Shown: positions 1 through 6,532, numbered from the stretch's first letter. The stretch is DNA of 7,157 nucleotides from an uncultured Oscillospiraceae bacterium (GCA_910588045.1 CAJUPS010000134.1:1-7157); one strand, 5' to 3'. The notes: generated by a model not told the origin, from the letters alone. Made by a program: numbers and translations.

Positions 1-82
1 GCGCGGCAAAAGTAGGCGCGGAGTCCGGGGCCGCGTAGGTCCCGGGCTATCGACGAAGAAGACACTAAACGAACTGCCCGCA

Positions 83-124
83 GGGACGTCATTTAGCCGC
101 CTCCGGCGTCTAAACGACCGTCCC
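83..124. repeat. Long imperfect hairpin (inverted repeat)
   Basis: GTCATTTAGCCGCC (88-101) pairs with GGCGTCTAAACGAC (105-118) around the triloop TCC, with two imperfect positions. GGGAC (83-87) pairs with GTCCC (120-124) outside a one-base bulge at 119, giving about 17 pairs over 19 positions. Read as minus-strand RNA, one imperfect position becomes a G-U wobble, so the minus-strand transcript would fold better. It directly abuts the second hairpin at 125-149. Confidence 0.7.
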
Positions 125-149
125 GGCACTCGGCCGGTGGCCGAGCGCC
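125..149. repeat. GC-rich 11-bp hairpin
   Basis: GGCACTCGGCC (125-135) pairs with GGCCGAGCGCC (139-149) around the triloop GGT. All positions pair except one A-C on the plus strand, and this becomes a G-U wobble in minus-strand RNA. It stacks directly on the neighbouring hairpin with no spacer. No T run follows it in either direction, so it is not an intrinsic terminator. Confidence 0.75.
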
Positions 150-204
150 CAGGTCCCGGGCCATCGACAAGAATCACCTAACGGGAGCAGCATCTGTTTA
201 CCCC

Positions 205-233
205 ATTATATCTGAAAAAGAAACATTTAGCAA
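205..233 (-). promoter_or_regulatory. Leftward sigma-70-type promoter with A/T-tract upstream
   Basis: On the minus strand the -10 box is a perfect TATAAT (plus-strand 205-210) and the -35 box is TTGCTA (228-233, 4 of 6 consensus), with a 17-bp spacer. Immediately upstream on the minus strand, at about -40 to -60, lies a run of A and T (238-256), where an UP element would sit. That tract is also an inverted repeat, GGAAAAAA (236-243) with TTTTTTCC (251-258). The predicted start is near position 198, so the transcript would run into the hairpin region at the left end. No coding sequence is seen downstream. Confidence 0.45.
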
Positions 234-317
234 ACGGAAAAAAATAAATATTTTTTCCCCGAGGAGCCATACTACTCCCAGCAGAGCAACCACCAAGAAG
301 GAAAAAAGGAGACCATC

Positions 318-488
318 ATGAAAGGCTTTTTGAAAGGGATGCTGCTGGGCGCGGTGGCCGGTGCGGCGGCCGATATGGCACTGCATACCAACGCCGTGAA
401 GAAAACCCCCGCTGGGAAGGCGATGCAGACTGCCACCGACGTGGTGGACGCCGCAGCAGCCTCCGTGAAGGAGACACTGGACCGATAA
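318..488 (+). CDS. Small Gly/Ala-rich YtxH-like protein, 56 aa
   Basis: This 56-residue frame starts at an ATG with a good ribosome binding site (AAAGGAG, 305-311, six bases upstream) and ends with TAA. The N-terminal part, residues 3-22 (FLKGMLLGAVAGAAADM), is a short hydrophobic helix with G-x-x-x-G-type spacing, enough for one membrane pass or a membrane-associated helix. The C-terminal half is an amphipathic, charged Ala-rich helix (TDVVDAAAASVKETLDR). This layout resembles the short YtxH-like proteins of Firmicutes, whose function is poorly known; the assignment rests on shape only. The gene is monocistronic: an intrinsic terminator follows 12 bases after the stop. It has no conserved catalytic residues and no clear promoter of its own. 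That it is a real gene is fairly secure; its role is not. Confidence 0.75.
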   Translation: MKGFLKGMLLGAVAGAAADMALHTNAVKKTPAGKAMQTATDVVDAAAASVKETLDR

Positions 489-500
489 GTCAGGCGTCCC

Positions 501-542
501 GGACCCTGTCCGCCCTTCGGGCGGATGGGGTCCCTGGTTTTT
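501..542 (+). terminator. Intrinsic terminator of the small gene
   Basis: GGACCC (501-506) pairs with GGGTCC (528-533), and inside it TCCGCCC (509-515) pairs with GGGCGGA (519-525) around the loop TTC. The two stems are separated by a TG/TG internal loop. A run of five T follows at 538-542. It lies just after the 56-aa gene and before the mfd promoter, and so insulates mfd from upstream transcription. Confidence 0.85.
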
Positions 543-576
543 CGGACAAAAGAACCCCCTGCTCGTCGGATTCCCC

Positions 577-605
577 TTGACAAACAGGAGAAAAAAAGAT
601 AGGAT
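577..605 (+). promoter_or_regulatory. Promoter of mfd
   Basis: A perfect -35 box TTGACA (577-582) and a -10 box TAGGAT (600-605, 4 of 6) are separated by 17 bp. The spacer is rich in A. The predicted start is around position 612, which leaves an untranslated leader of about 140 nt before the mfd ATG. It lies downstream of the terminator at 501-542, as expected for a new transcription unit. Confidence 0.75.
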
Positions 606-611
606 AAAAAC

Positions 612-752
612 AATCATACGGCACACGCAGTCTCTTCAGACGGCGTGGGCCTTTTCGTGCGTGCCTGCCGGAACCCGTCCCGGCGAACGGCGCACCTCAT
701 CCGCAGAAATGAGACGGCAGGGCGAAAACCGCCCTGCCGGTTAGGAGCTGCT
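612..752 (+). promoter_or_regulatory. Structured 5' leader of mfd
   Basis: Three hairpins can be drawn. The first, 620-651, pairs GGC, CACGC and GTCT with AGAC, GCGTG and GCC and runs into TTTT (652-655), so it looks like a weak terminator. The second is CTCAT/ATGAG (696-700 with 709-713). The third is a perfect 10-bp stem, CGGCAGGGCG (715-724) with CGCCCTGCCG (730-739), ending three bases before the mfd ribosome binding site. CGGCAGG (715-721) could instead pair with CCTGCCG at 664-670, so two folds compete. This suggests attenuation or control of ribosome access. No known riboswitch class was recognised. Confidence 0.4.
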
Positions 753-3700
753 ATGGAACGGCTATTGGATACCCTTTTCTCAATTCCGGAAGCGAAAGCC
801 CTGGCCGCGGCGGTGGACGGCGGCGGATGCCCCGCCGCCGTCACCGGCCTGGGGGGCATCCACCGTGCGCAGATCGCCTCCGCCGTTGCCGCACACCTGG
901 CGCGCCCCCTGGTCATGGTCTGCACCGACGAGGGGGAGGCCGAGCGCCTGGCCTCCGACCTCTCCATCCTGCTGGGCAGCGGGGGGGAGGAATGCCGCGT
1001 GCTCCGGCTCTTCGCCCGAGAGCTTTTCGTCCGCTCGGGGACGGTCATCTCCCGGCAGTGGGAACAGAACCGCGTGGCCGCCCTCTACGAGCTGGCCTCC
1101 GGCGAGCACCCCGTGATCGTGACCACGGCCGAGGCCCTGCTGCAAAAAACCAGTCCGCCCGCCCAGCTGCGGGAGGCCGTCGTCAAGCTGAAGGTGGGGG
1201 GCCGCTACGACCTGGAGGACCTCGCCCGCCGCCTGATTGAGGCGGGGTACAGCCGGGCGGACCAGGTGGAGGGCATGGGGCAGTTCGCCCTCCGGGGCGG
1301 CATCCTGGACGTGTTCTCCCCCATGATGGGGGAACCGGTCCGCTGCGAATTTTTCGACGACGAGATCGACTCCCTGGGGTCCTTCGACGTGCTCACCCAG
1401 CGCCGCTCCCGGAATCTGGAGGAGGCGCTGCTGCTGCCCGCCGTGGAGCTGCTGCCGAACACCCCGCTGACCGCCGTCTTCGACTACCTCCCCGGCCACG
1501 CCCTGGTCTGCCTCAATGAGACGGGGCGGCTGGGGGAGCGGGTGAAGAGCGTGCTCTGGCAGGTCAGGGAGGACACCGAGTCCCTGCTGGCCGCCGGGGA
1601 GAAGGAGGGGGACCTCACCGGCCTGGTCCTCACCCAGAACGAGTGGCTGGAGGGCCTCGCCGCCTTCGCCGTATGTATGCTGGAGTCCCTGCCCACCTCC
1701 CGGTATCCCCTGGCGCCCAGGACGCTGCTCTCCATTACCGCCAAGCAGCTGAGCGCCTACGGCGGCAGCGTGGACACCGCCGCCGCGGACATCGCCCACT
1801 ACCGGGACAACAACTACCGGACCCTGCTGCTGTGCAGCAGCGCCGCCCGGGCCAGGAGCTTGCAGCGGATGCTTTTCGACCGGGATCTCCCCACCGCCCT
1901 GGACCTGGCCTGCGAGGAAATGCCCGGACCGGGGGAGGTGCGGGTATCCGTAGGCGCGCTCTCCGCCGGAACGGAGTACCCCCAGGCGGCCCTGGCGGTG
2001 CTCACCGAGGGGCAGCTCACCGCCCGCACCGCCGGTAAATCGCCCTCCGCCCGCCGGGGCAAACAGGACAACCGCCAGAAGATCCTCAGCTATGCAGACC
2101 TGTCCGTAGGGGACCTGGTGGTCCACACGGCCCACGGCGTGGGCCGCTTCGAGGGCATCCGGAAAATGCCCGTGGACGGCGTGGAGAAGGACTATATCAA
2201 GATCGTCTACGCCGGGGGGGACTGCCTCTACGTCTCCGCCACGGGGCTCGACCAGGTCAGTAAGTACATCGGCGGCGGCGGACTGGGCAGCGATGGCGAG
2301 GTCCACTCCGCCAAGCTCAACAAGCTGGGGGGAACCGACTGGCACAAGCAGCGCACCAAGGCCAAGGCCGCCGTCAAGGACCTGGCCAAGGGGCTCATCG
2401 CCCTGTATGCCGAGCGGCAGCGCCGCCCCGGCTTCGCCTTCTCCCCCGACTCCCCGTGGCAGCGGGAGTTCGAGGACGCCTTCGACTACGTGGAGACCGA
2501 TGACCAGCTCCGGTGCGTGGAGGAGATCAAGCGGGACATGGAAAAACCCGTACCCATGGATCGGCTCCTGTGCGGCGACGTGGGCTACGGAAAGACGGAG
2601 GTGGCCCTGCGAGCGGTGATGAAGTGCGTGCTGGACGGCAAGCAGGCGGCCATCCTGGCCCCCACCACCGTCCTGGCCCAGCAGCACTTCAATACGGCCT
2701 GCAACCGCTTCCGCTCCTTCCCGGTGGAGATCCGGGTCCTCAGCAGGTTCCAGACCCCGGGGCAGACGCGGAAAATCCTGGCGGAACTCCGGGAGGGCAA
2801 GGTGGACCTGCTCATCGGCACCCACAAGCTGATCCAGAAGGACGTGGCCGCCTCCTTCAAGGACCTGGGGCTGCTGGTGGTGGACGAGGAGCAGCGCTTC
2901 GGCGTCAGCCACAAGGAGAAGCTCAAGGAGATGAGCCGTCAGGTGGACGTGCTCACCCTCTCGGCCACCCCCATTCCCCGGACCCTGAACATGGCCCTCT
3001 CCGGGATCCGGGACATGTCCACCCTGGAGGAGCCCCCCCAGAACCGGCACCCGGTCCAGACCTACGTGGTGGAGCACGACTGGGGCCTCATTGCCGACGC
3101 CATGCGCCGGGAAATCGACCGGGGGGGACAGGTCTACTACCTCCACAACCGGGTGGAGTCCATCGACTCCACGGCCGCCCAGATCCGCCGCCTGGTGGGC
3201 GAGGAGGTCCGCGTGGCGGTGGCCCACGGGCGCATGGAGGAGAAGCAGCTGAGCTCGGTCATGCAGCAGATGGTGGAGGGCGAGACCCAGATCCTGGTGT
3301 GCACCACCATCATCGAGACGGGCATCGACATCGCCAACGTCAACACCCTGGTCATCGAGGACGCGGACCGGATGGGCCTGGCCCAGCTCCACCAGATCCG
3401 GGGCCGCATCGGCCGCAGCGCCCGGCGGGCCTACGCCTACATGACCTACCGCCCCGGCAAGGTCCTCTCGGAGATCGCCAACAAGCGCCTGACCGCCATC
3501 CGGGAGTACGTGGAGTTCGGCTCGGGCTTCAAGATCGCCATGCGGGACCTGGAGATCCGGGGGGCGGGCAACCTGCTGGGCCCCGAACAGTCCGGGTACA
3601 TGATGACCGTGGGCTACGACATGTACCTCCAGCTGCTGGAGGAGGCGGTGCTGGAGGAGAAGGGGGAAAAGAAGAAGACCGTGGTGGAGTGCTCCGCCGA

Positions 3701-4175
3701 TCTGGCCGTCTCGGCCCACATCCCGGACCGCTACGTCCCCTCCAACCAGCAGCGTATGGACCTCTACCGCCGCATCGCCGGTATCCGCAGCGACACGGAC
3801 GCCGCCGACCTCCTCGACGAGCTCATGGACCGGTACGGCGATCCCCCGAAATCCGTCTACGCCCTGCTGGACGTGGCCCTGCTCCGGGCTGGCGCGGCCC
3901 GGGTGGGCATCAGCGACATCTCCCAGAAGGGGCGGCAGATCAAGTTCGTCCTGGCGGACTTCGACGTGGAGGCTGTGGCCTCCCTCGTCAGCTCCGCCCG
4001 ATACCGCCGCTGTCTGGTGGTCAACGCCGGGGCCGTGCCCGCCCTGACCCTTACCCTCCAGCCCAAGGAGCCCGTGCTGGAGACCGCCCTGCGCCTGACC
4101 GAGGATCTGCGCCTGGCGAGGGAGAGCCAGGCGGCGGAGGAATCGCCCCCCGGGTCCGACGCCGCGGACAGCTGA
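753..4175 (+). CDS. mfd: Transcription-repair coupling factor Mfd
   Basis: This 1140-residue protein is a superfamily 2 DNA translocase. It binds RNA polymerase stalled at a lesion, pushes it off the DNA and recruits UvrA for nucleotide excision repair. The domains come in the usual order. The UvrB-like N-terminal module includes RGGILDVF at 181-188. The CarD-like polymerase-interaction domain begins near residue 447 (SYADLSVGDLVVHTAHGVG). The motor domains carry Walker A GDVGYGKTE (608-616), the DEEQ box (711-714) and QIRGRIGRSARR from 881, and are followed by the translocation segment. The C-terminal TRCF domain spans about 977-1110. Length is normal for the family. The ATG at 753 is chosen because AGGAG (743-747) lies five bases before it and MERLLDTL is a typical Mfd start. 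An in-frame GTG at 645 lacks a binding site and falls in the leader. All key motifs are intact. Confidence 0.97.
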   Translation: MERLLDTLFSIPEAKALAAAVDGGGCPAAVTGLGGIHRAQIASAVAAHLARPLVMVCTDEGEAERLASDLSILLGSGGEECRVLRLFARELFVRSGTVISRQWEQNRVAALYELASGEHPVIVTTAEALLQKTSPPAQLREAVVKLKVGGRYDLEDLARRLIEAGYSRADQVEGMGQFALRGGILDVFSPMMGEPVRCEFFDDEIDSLGSFDVLTQRRSRNLEEALLLPAVELLPNTPLTAVFDYLPGHALVCLNETGRLGERVKSVLWQVREDTESLLAAGEKEGDLTGLVLTQNEWLEGLAAFAVCMLESLPTSRYPLAPRTLLSITAKQLSAYGGSVDTAAADIAHYRDNNYRTLLLCSSAARARSLQRMLFDRDLPTALDLACEEMPGPGEVRVSVGALSAGTEYPQAALAVLTEGQLTARTAGKSPSARRGKQDNRQKILSYADLSVGDLVVHTAHGVGRFEGIRKMPVDGVEKDYIKIVYAGGDCLYVSATGLDQVSKYIGGGGLGSDGEVHSAKLNKLGGTDWHKQRTKAKAAVKDLAKGLIALYAERQRRPGFAFSPDSPWQREFEDAFDYVETDDQLRCVEEIKRDMEKPVPMDRLLCGDVGYGKTEVALRAVMKCVLDGKQAAILAPTTVLAQQHFNTACNRFRSFPVEIRVLSRFQTPGQTRKILAELREGKVDLLIGTHKLIQKDVAASFKDLGLLVVDEEQRFGVSHKEKLKEMSRQVDVLTLSATPIPRTLNMALSGIRDMSTLEEPPQNRHPVQTYVVEHDWGLIADAMRREIDRGGQVYYLHNRVESIDSTAAQIRRLVGEEVRVAVAHGRMEEKQLSSVMQQMVEGETQILVCTTIIETGIDIANVNTLVIEDADRMGLAQLHQIRGRIGRSARRAYAYMTYRPGKVLSEIANKRLTAIREYVEFGSGFKIAMRDLEIRGAGNLLGPEQSGYMMTVGYDMYLQLLEEAVLEEKGEKKKTVVECSADLAVSAHIPDRYVPSNQQRMDLYRRIAGIRSDTDAADLLDELMDRYGDPPKSVYALLDVALLRAGAARVGISDISQKGRQIKFVLADFDVEAVASLVSSARYRRCLVVNAGAVPALTLTLQPKEPVLETALRLTEDLRLARESQAAEESPPGSDAADS

Positions 4176-4191
4176 AAATTTTCCGTTCCCC

Positions 4192-4220
4192 TTGCAATTT
4201 CTTCCGAACTCTAGTATCAT
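4192..4220 (+). promoter_or_regulatory. Probable promoter of the aldose epimerase gene
   Basis: TTGCAA (4192-4197, 4 of 6) and TATCAT (4215-4220, 5 of 6) are 17 bp apart, in an AT-rich gap between mfd and the next gene. The start would fall near 4227, just ahead of the strong ribosome binding site, so the leader would be very short. No terminator separates it from mfd, so read-through from mfd is also possible. Confidence 0.55.
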
Positions 4221-4245
4221 TTTAGAAAAAAGGAGGAGAACCCTT

Positions 4246-5121
4246 ATGCTATACACCATCCACAACAGCGCCATGACCGTTACGGTCGATTCCCTGGGCG
4301 CGCAGCTGCAATCCATCACCGCCGCCGACGGGACCGAGTACCTCTGGAACGGCGACCCCGCCTACTGGTCCGGGCGGGCCCCCATCCTCTTCCCCTACGT
4401 GGGCCGCCTCACGGAGGACCGCTTTGCCTTCGGCGGGAAGGAGTACGGGATGTCCCGCCACGGCTTCGCCCGCGCGACCGAGTTTTCCCTGGTCACCCAG
4501 GGGCGGGAACACGTCACGCTCCACATGGAGGATACCGCGAAGTCCCGGGAGAGCTACCCCTTTGCCTTCCATTTTGACGTGTCCTACGTCCTGGAGGACA
4601 GCACCCTGGTCGTCGTCTACGCCACCGAGAATATGGATACGAAGACCATGTTCTTCGGCCTGGGCGGACACCCCGGCTTCCGCGTGCCCCTGGAGGCGGG
4701 GAAGACCTTCACCGATTACCGTCTGACCTTCGCCGAGCCCTGCCGGCCCTGGCAGGTCCTCCTGAGCGACAACTACATGATCAGCGGCCACGAGAAGCCC
4801 TATCCCCTGGAAAACGGGGTGGATATGCCCCTGCGCCACGACCTCTTCGACCACGACGCCATCATCCTGAAAAACTTCGCCCGCTGCGTCACCCTCTCCG
4901 CCGGGGAGGGCACCCGGGGACTCACCCTGGCCTGTCCCAAAATGCGCTACATGGGCGTATGGCACATGCCGGAGACCGACGCCCCCTACGTCTGCCTGGA
5001 GCCCTGGGTCAGCCTGCCCTCCCGGGAGGGCGTGGTGGAGGATCTCAGCCAGCAGTTCGACCTGATCTCCCTCGCCCCCCGGCAGCGGTATGAAAACCGC
5101 TGGACGGTGACCATCTTCTGA
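4246..5121 (+). CDS. Aldose 1-epimerase family protein (LacX-like)
   Basis: This 291-residue, probably cytosolic protein belongs to the galactose mutarotase fold. Such enzymes interconvert the alpha and beta anomers of free sugars; the LacX-like branch has poorly defined substrates. Family signatures appear in order: YLWNGDPAYW and APILFPYVGRL near the start, HGFAR with His72, GLGGHPGF with His142, and CLEPW with Glu252. The two histidines and the glutamate correspond to the usual catalytic acid/base set. The ATG at 4246 follows AGGAGGAG (4231-4238) by seven bases, the best binding site in the window. The gene ends with TGA one base before the start of the alkyltransferase gene, so the two are almost certainly co-transcribed. 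There is no signal peptide or membrane segment. The family is clear; the exact sugar is unknown, so no gene symbol is given. Confidence 0.92.
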   Translation: MLYTIHNSAMTVTVDSLGAQLQSITAADGTEYLWNGDPAYWSGRAPILFPYVGRLTEDRFAFGGKEYGMSRHGFARATEFSLVTQGREHVTLHMEDTAKSRESYPFAFHFDVSYVLEDSTLVVVYATENMDTKTMFFGLGGHPGFRVPLEAGKTFTDYRLTFAEPCRPWQVLLSDNYMISGHEKPYPLENGVDMPLRHDLFDHDAIILKNFARCVTLSAGEGTRGLTLACPKMRYMGVWHMPETDAPYVCLEPWVSLPSREGVVEDLSQQFDLISLAPRQRYENRWTVTIF

Positions 5122-5122
5122 G

Positions 5123-5584
5123 ATGACTGCGCTACATAGGAAACTGCTGAGAAGTCCCGTGGGACCGCTGACGCTGCTGGGGACAGAGGACGCGCTGACG
5201 AGGGTCCTCTTTGGCGACGCGTTCTGGGACGCGGGAGACTCCGTCCCGGTGCTGGAGCAGGCCGCCCGGGAGCTGGAGGAGTATTTCGCCGGGGAGCGGC
5301 GGGACTTTACGGTTCCCCTCGCGCCGGAGGGGACGGCGTTCCAGCGCCTCGTCTGGGCGGAGCTGCGGAAGATCCCCTACGGGACCACCGCCACCTACGG
5401 GGACATTGCCGCCCGGATTGGGAAATCCGGCGCCGCCATGGCCGTGGGCCAGGCCAACAGCCGCAACCCCATCCCCATCCTCGTCCCCTGTCACCGGGTG
5501 ATCGGGGCCAACGGGAAGCTGGTGGGCTATACCGGGGGGATGCACATCAAGAAGACACTGCTGGCGGTGGAGGGCGTCTGTTGA
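5123..5584 (+). CDS. ogt: Methylated-DNA--protein-cysteine methyltransferase
   Basis: This 153-residue protein is a suicide repair enzyme that moves the alkyl group from O6-alkylguanine to its own cysteine. The active site is PCHRV with Cys123, inside a well-conserved stretch (NPIPILVPCHRVIG) and followed by GYTGG. The upstream segment IPYGTTATYGDIAARIG is the start of the helix-turn-helix DNA-binding region. The short N-terminal part (SPVGPLTLLG) is typical of Ogt-type enzymes without an Ada regulatory domain. The arginine finger that usually precedes AVG (RAVG in human AGT) is methionine here (Met106). The ATG lies one base after the epimerase stop and has no clear ribosome binding site, which suggests translational coupling. 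The family call is secure; ogt rather than another AGT name is by domain layout. Confidence 0.95.
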   Translation: MTALHRKLLRSPVGPLTLLGTEDALTRVLFGDAFWDAGDSVPVLEQAARELEEYFAGERRDFTVPLAPEGTAFQRLVWAELRKIPYGTTATYGDIAARIGKSGAAMAVGQANSRNPIPILVPCHRVIGANGKLVGYTGGMHIKKTLLAVEGVC

Positions 5585-5728
5585 CGGGCCCGGGGCGCAT
5601 CAAGCCAAAGAGCGCGTCACTCTCCATACGGATCTGACCACGCGTCTGTGCGGAAAATTTTTCTCCGCTCCTGTCAACACTTTTCCCTCCGAAATCGTCT
5701 TAAATAGAAAGAGAAACGGAGGGATACC
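5585..5728. other. Intergenic gap between ogt and the HExxH gene
   Basis: The gap holds an imperfect palindrome, GCGGA (5650-5654) with TCCGC (5664-5668) around an A/T core, which may act as a weak terminator for the epimerase-ogt unit. A possible -10 box TTAAAT (5700-5705) lies upstream of the next gene, but no -35 box lies at the right distance. Nothing else is seen. Confidence 0.3.
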
Positions 5729-6532
5729 ATGAAAATTGACAGCCAGATTGTCCGGGACTACTTAGCTGGAAAATCCATTGCCGACTATCGCGGGGCGTGG
5801 TTTTTTCAGAAATGCCGCTCCTTCACAGAGCCCTCATACTCCGCTGAGGAGCGGGAGAGGGCAGATACGGTTTACCGCGCGCTCCTGCCGGCGGCGGAGG
5901 CGTTCCGACCGCTCAACCGGGCGGTATGGGACACCCTGTTTCCCGGCTGGCCCGGTGCGCTGGAGGAGGCGTGCGTGGATCTGGTGATCGGCTTCTCCCA
6001 GCCATATGACGCGATGGCCATGCGGGACGGCGCGGGCGGGTATCACGTCATTTTTGACCTGCTGTGCTGGACCACCTACCTGGGCAAGGCGGACTTGGGG
6101 GATATTGCCCGGAATCTGCTGACCCACGAGCTGTGCCACATGCTGATTGGCCGGAACACGGCCGGGATCGACGACGATCTGAACAGCGGCGCATATCCGG
6201 ACATGCTGGACGCCATCACGTTTCACGAGGGCTTCGCCCACCTGGTGTCCTATGGCGGAAAGGAGCTGGAGGACACGGACTGGACCGCGCCGGAATTGCA
6301 GCGGGTCCGGGAGGCCAGCCGCGCGGAGCTGCGGCGGGCCCTGGCCGCCGGGGACGAGGCGGAGCGGGCGGCGTATCTGTCCCGGGCCAACTGCGGCAGG
6401 TACTATGAGAAATTCGCCTGCATGGCCGGGATGCTATATCTGGCTGGACAGTGGCGACAGGGCGGGACCGCCGCGCTGGCGGAACAGTTCCGGGCCGGAT
6501 ACCACGGGTTCGCGGAGCGGTGCGCCGGATGA
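5729..6532 (+). CDS. Predicted HExxH zinc-metallopeptidase-like protein
   Basis: This 267-residue protein is not assigned to a named family. Its main mark is the zincin motif HELCH (133-137), followed 29 residues later by Glu167 in FHEGFAH (165-171). HExxH followed by a Glu in an E-G-x-A context is the arrangement of gluzincin-type metallopeptidases, including the DUF2268 and DUF5700 groups. His133, His137 and Glu167 would bind zinc, and Glu134 would activate water. The protein has no signal peptide or membrane segment, so it is probably cytosolic. The ATG at 5729 follows GGAGGG (5718-5723) by five bases. The glutaminase gene begins 39 bases after the stop, so the two probably share a transcript. 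Substrate and function are unknown, and catalytic activity is inferred from the motif only. Confidence 0.8.
   Translation: MKIDSQIVRDYLAGKSIADYRGAWFFQKCRSFTEPSYSAEERERADTVYRALLPAAEAFRPLNRAVWDTLFPGWPGALEEACVDLVIGFSQPYDAMAMRDGAGGYHVIFDLLCWTTYLGKADLGDIARNLLTHELCHMLIGRNTAGIDDDLNSGAYPDMLDAITFHEGFAHLVSYGGKELEDTDWTAPELQRVREASRAELRRALAAGDEAERAAYLSRANCGRYYEKFACMAGMLYLAGQWRQGGTAALAEQFRAGYHGFAERCAG

Larger units (their letters stand above)
37..173. repeat. Imperfect direct repeat, two copies (37-60 and 151-173)
   Basis: The two copies both begin AGGTCCCGGGC and continue through ATCGAC to AAGAA. They differ by one T/C substitution and one single-base deletion over about 24 bases. Weaker similarity continues to the right (ACACTAAACG against TCACCTAACG). 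The copies are 114 bp apart and bracket the two hairpins. No repeat-spacer regularity suggests CRISPR, and no transposase gene is adjacent. The repeat may be part of a dispersed intergenic element or of a structured RNA. Confidence 0.7.
1..198. other. Structured non-coding left end, no protein gene seen
   Basis: No plus or minus frame here gives a credible protein: frames are short and lack ribosome binding sites. The stretch consists of an imperfect direct repeat (37-60 and 151-173) enclosing two back-to-back hairpins (83-124 and 125-149). Near the left edge, read on the minus strand, is a weak terminator-like hairpin (CGCGG at 31-35 and 17-21 paired) followed by four T (8-11). A leftward promoter sits just to the right at 205-233, so the stretch may be the body of a leftward RNA of about 190 nt. 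Alternatively, the stretch may be mis-oriented sequence, because its plain reversal looks more like coding DNA than either real strand does. Neither reading is proven. Confidence 0.4.

Noticed and set aside
37..173. CRISPR-like array
   Set aside because: Only two copies, which differ by an indel, with 90 bp of hairpin-forming sequence between them and no cas gene.
226..254. Rightward promoter TTTAGC/TATTTT for the 56-aa gene
   Set aside because: Only 3 of 6 and 4 of 6 consensus matches, in an A/T-rich tract where such matches are expected by chance.
198..626. Minus-strand open frames of 142 and 113 codons
   Set aside because: They are antisense to the small gene, run through its terminator and have no family features.
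645..752. N-terminal extension of mfd from a GTG at 645
   Set aside because: No ribosome binding site, a sequence unlike Mfd N-termini, and overlap with the leader hairpins. The ATG at 753 has a good site.
2513..4225. Plus-strand 570-codon frame inside mfd
   Set aside because: Out-of-frame reading of mfd, rich in Gly, Pro and Arg with no domain, as expected from GC-biased codons.
780..4319. Minus-strand open frame of 1179 codons across mfd
   Set aside because: It lies antisense to a fully recognised gene, has low-complexity Gly/His/Leu/Val-rich content and no ribosome binding site. High GC at third codon positions removes stops from the opposite strand.
4249..4965. Minus-strand 238-codon frame antisense to the epimerase
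   Set aside because: Shadow of the epimerase gene, with no start signal and no family features.
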